Shown in pieces: positions 35,901 through 41,303 of a stretch of DNA of 41,303 bases. Within the stretch, counting starts at the first letter, position 1. Each line of letters opens with the position of its first letter. Source of the stretch: a virus; the IMG/VR virus record IMGVR_UViG_3300035698_003456, positions 1 to 41,303 of that record. The stretch is one strand, 5' to 3'. A program made the position numbers and the translations under genes. The notes beneath the pieces were generated by a model that was given only the letters and a program-made list of their open reading frames with translations, searched no databases and was not told the DNA's origin.

Positions 35901-38648
35901 ATGGGATATGTAATTGGAGCCGACGGAAACCCCAGCGTATCGTCGCTGGTGGGAACGGAAATCTTCGTCTGCCGGCAGACTACGGTGAAGGACTGCACTT
36001 CGTCGATTATTGCCGGGTACGTGATAGACGAGTTGCTTGGGTCCGACGCGGCCGATCCGACCACCGGAGACAACCTGGTGGCCGAACGAGACGGCACGGA
36101 AAAGCTGATGGACCTGGACGATCTGGCGGCCTATTGCGTGGCTTCAGGTTGGGGTGTAGCCACGGAGGCGGACCCAGGCACGGCTGCCGACAAGTTCCTG
36201 GTCAACCGTTCTGGTACGGTCTACGAACTGGACATCGACACGGTTGCCACCTACATCTTGACCGGTATGCAGGGCGATGCCCTGGACATCTCCGGTCTTG
36301 ACGAAGCGACATTGACGCAAGCCGATCAGTATCTAATCGTCCAGGGCTCAACAGCCAAGAAGACTACCTGGGAAGACATTGCCGATCGGGCACACGATCA
36401 GTTTTCGACCTATTTGGGCACGTTGGGTGCTGCCAGTTCGGTCGGTAGTGCGGACAAGCTATACACCACGCAACTGGGGACGGCAAAATATGTCACTCCC
36501 TCCAGAATTGCAACTTACGTGCAATCGGCGATCTCCAGCGACGTGACGGAAACCATCTTTGATTCCGACGCTGTTGATCCCCTGCTGGGAACTGATGTAC
36601 TGCCCGCCGAGCGGAGCGGCACGGCAAAGACGGCCACGGGGGCGGTGGTTGCTGCCTATGCGGTTACGACGCTGGGCGATGCGGATGCGGTTGACCCGGC
36701 CACCACGGGAGATGATATAGTCCTCTTCCGTTCCGACACGGAAAAGCTGATGGACATCGACGTGCTTTCCTCGTATGTCGGAACGCAAGAGTTGGCAACC
36801 GCGTCGGGAACACCATTGACCAGCTTTGCCGAATCGGACCTCGTAGTGTTGGGGCGGGCAAATGCCTTGCGAACAATGGACTACGAGGACTTCCGATCTG
36901 GAATACTCAATATCAGCGGACTTAGTACCGCCACGTTGGCTGACAGCGATAAGTATTTGATCGTCCAGGGTACAACCGCCAAAATAAACACCTTTGCCAA
37001 TGTGGCGGAACGGGTACACGATCAGTTTAGTACGTATCTCGGCACGCTAAGCCCCACAACGTCGCTCAGTGATGCCGACAAGATTTACACCACTCACTTA
37101 GGCACCGCGAAATATGTTACTGCGTCGCGAATCGCAACTTACGTGGAGTCCGCGATCTCTTCGGACGTAATATCCACAGCCATGGATTCAGCCGCAGTGA
37201 ACCCGACACTGGGGACCGACATACTCATCGTCGAGCGAAGTGGCGTGCAAAAGACAGCTACCGGCGCGGTCTTGGCCGCTTATGCGGTTTCGGCCCTGGA
37301 CGATGCCAGCGCGGTTGACCCGGTAGCTGCCGGCGACGATTTCATTCTCTTCCGTTCTGGAACAGAGCAAAAGGCGGACATAGATGTGCTGGCCGCGTAC
37401 ATCGGTGACAAGGTGGCGGCGACCGAATCGGCATCGCTGGTAGACCCGGTAGTTGGCACGGATGCAGTGATGCTGGCCCGATCCGACGCGATGATTGCGA
37501 CCGACGTTGATACCCTAAGCGATTACGCACTTACCCAAGACGGTGAAGGCAGCGTGCTGCAAACCTCCGTGCTGACAATTGATGCACTGGGCGCTGCCAC
37601 GCTGGCCGATGCGAACTACCTTCTACTGCAAGACGGTACGCCAAAGCAGAAAACACTTGGGGACGTAGCCGACCATATCAACGACAAGATCGCTGCTTAC
37701 GTTGGGGACCAATCGGATGCCGACCCGATCGTGGATACCGATCTGTTTCTGGTTGATCGTGTTGACACGGCAATGTATATCGGGGCGTCGGACCTGAGCA
37801 ACTATGTGCAGAGCCGGGTGTGGGATCAAACTACCGATACCGATCCCGTTGCCGGGGATCAGATGTTGAGCTACCGTTCGGGGACCGGCTACTTGAAAAC
37901 TACCATGTCCGACCTCAAGGACTACGTGGTTGACGACCTGGAAGCGGCGGCATTGACCAGTGTGGCAAGCGGTTGGAACATAGTGGGCACTGACGATTAC
38001 ACCGCTACGCCAAGCAGTACCAGCCGAATCCTAATATCCGACACAACGAACATGGAGGTTGGCCTGCCTCTGCGCTACACCTATGACGGCACGGCCTATT
38101 ACGGAATCGTCGAAGAGGTGTCCACGAACTCGTACATCGACGTGCGAGGCGCAACGCTGGACACCGGCGAGGACCTTACGGAACTTGCCCACGGTTTGCC
38201 CAGTCTGGCGGAAACGGTGCGGTTGCAGATCGAAGGCTCCTACCTGGTGCCGTGGTATATCCCCGACTCGGATGCGGATGCGGATGGCGTGGGCGACTCA
38301 GAAGTGACGGAGGAATTGCTGGCGGATATTTCGCGGCGATATTTCAATTGGCGTGGCGGCCCGGCCCACTTGGTCGCGATGGCGGTTACCCAGCGCACGG
38401 CCGACGATACGGCACAGCCAAAGTTTGGCGTGCAGGTGGACTCCGTCGATGTGTTCAGCGAAGACACAAACAAAGGCCCGCAAATCTCCGCTACGTCGGG
38501 AACCTGGGCATGGAACTCCAAGGTGGCCGTTGCCACCGGGGCCTACAAGATTGAGACCGGGGATGACCTGGAGATCATCTGTACGGCGAACGGTTCCAGC
38601 GGCGAGGCTTCCGACGTAAGCGTTGAACTGGTCTTTGTCTACGAATAG
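35901..38648 (+). CDS. Long repeat-built tail fibre
   Basis: 915 residues, acidic, very rich in Asp/Ala/Thr/Val. It is made of about 40-45-residue units with the pattern VDP-x-x-GTD-x-L-x-x-x-RSGT ending in (L/V)AAY. On a larger scale a 208-residue block is duplicated (see repeat). The C-terminal 230 residues are different: TAYYGIVEEVSTNSYIDVRG, ETVRLQIEGSYLVPWYIPD and KVAVATGAYKIETGDDLEII form a beta-rich terminal domain that probably contacts the receptor, while the repeats form the shaft. GGAGATAAGG precedes the start. Confidence 0.78.
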   Translation: MGYVIGADGNPSVSSLVGTEIFVCRQTTVKDCTSSIIAGYVIDELLGSDAADPTTGDNLVAERDGTEKLMDLDDLAAYCVASGWGVATEADPGTAADKFLVNRSGTVYELDIDTVATYILTGMQGDALDISGLDEATLTQADQYLIVQGSTAKKTTWEDIADRAHDQFSTYLGTLGAASSVGSADKLYTTQLGTAKYVTPSRIATYVQSAISSDVTETIFDSDAVDPLLGTDVLPAERSGTAKTATGAVVAAYAVTTLGDADAVDPATTGDDIVLFRSDTEKLMDIDVLSSYVGTQELATASGTPLTSFAESDLVVLGRANALRTMDYEDFRSGILNISGLSTATLADSDKYLIVQGTTAKINTFANVAERVHDQFSTYLGTLSPTTSLSDADKIYTTHLGTAKYVTASRIATYVESAISSDVISTAMDSAAVNPTLGTDILIVERSGVQKTATGAVLAAYAVSALDDASAVDPVAAGDDFILFRSGTEQKADIDVLAAYIGDKVAATESASLVDPVVGTDAVMLARSDAMIATDVDTLSDYALTQDGEGSVLQTSVLTIDALGAATLADANYLLLQDGTPKQKTLGDVADHINDKIAAYVGDQSDADPIVDTDLFLVDRVDTAMYIGASDLSNYVQSRVWDQTTDTDPVAGDQMLSYRSGTGYLKTTMSDLKDYVVDDLEAAALTSVASGWNIVGTDDYTATPSSTSRILISDTTNMEVGLPLRYTYDGTAYYGIVEEVSTNSYIDVRGATLDTGEDLTELAHGLPSLAETVRLQIEGSYLVPWYIPDSDADADGVGDSEVTEELLADISRRYFNWRGGPAHLVAMAVTQRTADDTAQPKFGVQVDSVDVFSEDTNKGPQISATSGTWAWNSKVAVATGAYKIETGDDLEIICTANGSSGEASDVSVELVFVYE
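36288..37535 (+). repeat. Two tandem 624-bp units in the fibre gene
   Basis: The unit starting ISGL at 36288 recurs at 36912, exactly 624 bases (208 codons) later. Shared strings include QYLIVQG/KYLIVQG, HDQFSTYLGTL, LGTAKYVT, SRIATYV and AISSDV. Third positions differ widely, so the duplication is old. A shorter third relative follows (ANYLLLQDGTPKQKT, 37615 on). Confidence 0.8.
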
Positions 38649-38660
38649 GAGAATTAACCG

Positions 38661-41255
38661 ATGACAATGTCAGCTATGGAAGTCGTGTATCCTCCGTGGG
38701 GATGGACTAATTGGAGTATGACCCAAGCCTCAGATCCTAGTGTGGAGGCGTGGTTTGAATCGGAAGACGTTAGTGACATTCCAGAAACCGAAGTGCCGTG
38801 GCTGCTGGCGCAGGGGTGGAAGGTTGACGGCGTAGAGGACGATGATAACAAGCCGCCACTGAGAAAATTCGACCTTGTGCGCAATTCATTCAAGGCCCAA
38901 GAAGCCCTGGCTGCAATTCTGAGTTCCTACACTACGATGTTTAACGAAGCTCGTAATGCCAACGATCGGCAGTACGACGACGTGGTATTGTGCTGGTCGG
39001 ATGCTTTGGCGAAGACGCAGAGCCACCTGAACCGTATGGCTGCAAACTTCAACACTTACGAAGTTTTATATGTCAACACGCTGGATTCAATTGTAAACCA
39101 AGTGGAATGGCACGGTAATGTGATTGCCGCCGATGCCGTGGCCGGATTCAACGCTTCGGCCGCCCAACTGAACAACATCGTGACGGCATTAGCCGGACTC
39201 GAACCTGGTTACAATGAGTACGCTTCACGGCTTGGCACGATTTTGACCACCCAGGCCAGTAGCTTAGCGTCCTTCATTTCCGATGCGGTTGCAACCGCCA
39301 CACAGTTCGTTACAGACTACAATTCCCATGCGGCCGAAGTGGCCGGGCTGGAAACCGAATCGCGGGCTATTCTGTCCCTGCTTTCCACCGACTATGACAG
39401 CCGGGTTGCTACCCTGGCGACCTTGGAAAATGCGGCACTAAACGTAGCCTCGCAACTGGAGGCGGATCAAGCCCAGGACAAGAGCGATATTCGCGCGGTG
39501 ATCGCTAATGCCGAAACCGTTGTGGATCAAATGGAAACAGACCAAGCCGGGGATCAAACTGGAATCGACGGATTGGAGGCTGAAGCTGAAGAAATACTGG
39601 AGCTATTGGTAAGCGACAAAGCGACACACAAGGATACGCTCGACGATCTGGAGGCGACCGACATATCAAACTTGGCCTCGCATGTCAGCGCGTTTGAGGC
39701 AAAGTTGACGCAAATGGAAACGGCAGCGGCAACCGCTAGCGACGAACTGGAGGCGATTACCCCCAAGGCGGAAGATGCTTACAGCGGCTATCGCACGCAG
39801 GCATTAGCCGTGGTGGATGACATTGACTCCGAATTGGAATCGCTGCGTGGCACGGCTGATGGATTGCTGACGGATATGGATACGGCATTGACTGGCCACA
39901 CTGCGGACTACGAAGGAATCCTGGCGTTGATGTTGGCGGACTACGAGACTCACGCCGGGCTCACCCGCAACCTGCTGGTGGACTTCGACACTACCGAGCA
40001 GGCGCGTATCACCGAGCGGTGGGCAAGCGACCTGACCAAGCAGAAGCAGCAGTTGGTCAATAGGGGCTTCTTCGCTTCGTCGCTGATTACGGACATTACT
40101 ACCCGCAACACTCGCGAAAGCGGCGAGCAATTGACCGAACTGCGGGACAAGCTCAACCGGGAGAAGATCGAGCATGAACACCGCTTGTATGCCGAACTGA
40201 CTTCCGTGCGGGATAAGTACCTTGCCGGCGAAGTGTACGTGCATAGCGTGGAGGATAACGCATTGAAATACCGGGCCGATTGGGCTGCCCGACTATACGA
40301 ACAGGCAATGCAGGCCAATCAGATCATCGCCGGTTTGCACGGCAACATTCGCAGCGCCCGAATGGAGGTACTCGAACAGGAGAGGGTGATTTTGGAGCGG
40401 ACCTTTGCGTGGGCGCAGGATGCACGCAAGGCCGTTGCCGATGGGAAGGATAGGGTCTACCGCTTGCGGCATGGATTGCAGGAGTGGCGCGCAAATAACT
40501 CGAATATCCTTTCGGGTGAATTACAGAACGCCCGCAACGCTGCACTAAGTACCTACCGGTGGGAAGCGGACTCCCTGTTTAAGTTGGCCGCCGAATTGCA
40601 ATCCGTTCGCAATGCAGACCTGGATACCCATCGGTGGAAGGCCGATTCCTACTTTAAGTTGGCCGAGCAGTTACGCCGGGTCCGCGAATCCCTGCTGCAA
40701 CTGAAGCAGTGGCAGGCCGATCTCTCCGTGAAGTGTGCCGGAATGTTGGAGAATGTTCGCCAATTCTCCTTACGGGACTACCAATGGGAATCAGACAACA
40801 CATTCAAGTTGGCTGGGGAACTCCAAGACGCCCGGCGCGTCGATCTCGACGTGGAACGCAATGTGCTGGATGCGCGTAACGCTGCGGATAAGTTCGCGGT
40901 CGATGCACGCACGCGGATTATCGACGCCTTGAACAAGTACATCGCGCAATATGCCGCCGGGTTGTCGGATTACGCATCGCAAACGCGAGCTAATAGCGTA
41001 GCCTTAGCCGAGGTTCGGAACCAGGTAATTCGCAATACCATGGAGGCCCGGTTTAAGTATGCGTCGGGCCTGACGGAGGAACAGTTGCAGCAGTCGAAAT
41101 TGCACCAAGTCCAGATTGACGAACGCAATAATATGGCGTTGGGCCTGTTCGAGTTCATGGGCAAGCGAGAGTGGGAGGCACCGGCGATGCAGGAGTTTGG
41201 ACAAATGATCCTGGCGATGGGGGATGCCGGGGCAACGCAATGGGTTATGAGTTAA
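38661..41255 (+). CDS. Long coiled-coil virion protein
   Basis: 864 residues with AGGAGA upstream. A short N-terminal globular part (VYPPWGWTNWSM, VPWLLAQGWKVDG) is followed by about 750 residues of predicted helix with heptad-like spacing (AEVAGLETESRAILSLLST, EAEAEEILELLVSDKAT, ERWASDLTKQKQQLVNRGFF). Residues 620-720 hold four 25-residue repeats. The C-terminus is helical with IAQYAAGLSDYASQTRANS and NNMALGLFEFMGKREWEAP. It has no span and few Cys. It may be an internal ejection protein, tape-measure-like rod or fibre shaft; sequence does not decide. Confidence 0.68.
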   Translation: MTMSAMEVVYPPWGWTNWSMTQASDPSVEAWFESEDVSDIPETEVPWLLAQGWKVDGVEDDDNKPPLRKFDLVRNSFKAQEALAAILSSYTTMFNEARNANDRQYDDVVLCWSDALAKTQSHLNRMAANFNTYEVLYVNTLDSIVNQVEWHGNVIAADAVAGFNASAAQLNNIVTALAGLEPGYNEYASRLGTILTTQASSLASFISDAVATATQFVTDYNSHAAEVAGLETESRAILSLLSTDYDSRVATLATLENAALNVASQLEADQAQDKSDIRAVIANAETVVDQMETDQAGDQTGIDGLEAEAEEILELLVSDKATHKDTLDDLEATDISNLASHVSAFEAKLTQMETAAATASDELEAITPKAEDAYSGYRTQALAVVDDIDSELESLRGTADGLLTDMDTALTGHTADYEGILALMLADYETHAGLTRNLLVDFDTTEQARITERWASDLTKQKQQLVNRGFFASSLITDITTRNTRESGEQLTELRDKLNREKIEHEHRLYAELTSVRDKYLAGEVYVHSVEDNALKYRADWAARLYEQAMQANQIIAGLHGNIRSARMEVLEQERVILERTFAWAQDARKAVADGKDRVYRLRHGLQEWRANNSNILSGELQNARNAALSTYRWEADSLFKLAAELQSVRNADLDTHRWKADSYFKLAEQLRRVRESLLQLKQWQADLSVKCAGMLENVRQFSLRDYQWESDNTFKLAGELQDARRVDLDVERNVLDARNAADKFAVDARTRIIDALNKYIAQYAAGLSDYASQTRANSVALAEVRNQVIRNTMEARFKYASGLTEEQLQQSKLHQVQIDERNNMALGLFEFMGKREWEAPAMQEFGQMILAMGDAGATQWVMS
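40518..40817 (+). repeat. Four exact-period 75-bp repeats in the coiled-coil gene
   Basis: Units begin at 40518, 40593, 40668 and 40743, each 25 codons with the pattern (E/Q/M)L-x-x-(A/V)R ... W-x-(A/S)D-x-x-x-K-(L/C)A. A partial fifth starts at 40818. The Trp-x-x-Asp core and the KLA end are the most conserved. Confidence 0.85.
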
Positions 41256-41259
41256 GACA

Positions 41260-41303
41260 ATGGCACAGCGTACACGACGAGCCGCCGCGCCGCATTTCAA
41301 GAC
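41260..41303 (+). CDS. Start of a further late gene (partial, cut by window end)
   Basis: ATG 41260, four bases after the previous stop, opens MAQRTRRAAAPHFK and runs off the window. The first residues are basic. There is no good Shine-Dalgarno, so the call rests on the open frame and the tight spacing normal for this genome. Confidence 0.4.
   Translation, partial: MAQRTRRAAAPHFK

Noticed and set aside
23206-38648. Diversity-generating retroelement acting on tail genes
   Set aside because: No reverse transcriptase and no template/variable repeat pair; the repeats are internal tandem duplications.
1-41303. Prophage integration module, tRNA genes or attachment sites
   Set aside because: No integrase, excisionase, tRNA cloverleaf or flanking direct repeat could be seen; they may lie outside the window.

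Overview
The window is a stretch of a tailed double-stranded DNA bacteriophage genome (or a prophage fragment of one). Every convincing gene lies on the + strand, most neighbours overlap by ATGA, TGATG, GTGA or TAATG junctions, and the order follows phage modules: early/replication and DNA-modification genes, then terminase, portal, scaffold, major capsid protein, lysis-type genes, and tail/fibre genes. The first and last genes run off the window. I see no integrase, attachment site, tRNA, CRISPR array or reverse transcriptase. The host cannot be named from the sequence; the DNA is moderately GC-rich. The presence of an adaptor-like protein and a propeller-like tail protein, with no recognisable sheath or tube, leans towards a podovirus-like particle, but this is inference.

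Layout. 1-7.85 kb: early region with a replication-type protein, an N6/N4 DNA methyltransferase, a three-Cys-motif Gp37/Gp68-like protein, a cytosine-C5 methyltransferase spread over two overlapping frames, an HNH-like protein, a DUF1064-like nuclease and many small proteins. Nine starts in this region are preceded by one repeated 23-bp hairpin-plus-Shine-Dalgarno element. 7.85-9.4 kb: three unknown genes between a weak and a strong terminator. 9.4-18.5 kb: large terminase, an HTH/zinc-ribbon protein, portal, scaffold, major capsid protein and head accessory proteins, with two near-identical promoter motifs. 18.5-21.5 kb: two papain-like peptidases (one a lipoprotein) followed by six membrane-anchored proteins, three of them under 50 residues; a likely lysis/envelope block. 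21.5-27.8 kb: beta-helix and repeat-rich appendage proteins and an adaptor-like protein. 27.8-34.3 kb: a nine-gene glycan island (GT4, two FkbM methyltransferases, another methyltransferase, a sulfotransferase, a GT47 exostosin and its half-length paralogue, a GT11-like and a GT2-like glycosyltransferase) set inside the virion genes. 34.3 kb to the end: propeller-like tail protein, repeat-built fibre, long coiled-coil protein and the first codons of another gene.

Working together. The two DNA methyltransferases probably protect phage DNA from restriction. The late genes build the particle. Because the glycan genes are embedded, tightly packed and co-oriented, between structural genes, the simplest reading is that a sulfated and methylated glycan is made late in infection, either to decorate the virion or to remodel the host surface. 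The strongest candidates for something undescribed are the repeated hairpin/ribosome-site element with its shared C-terminal tails, the dual-frame cytosine methyltransferase, and the virion-embedded glycan island.
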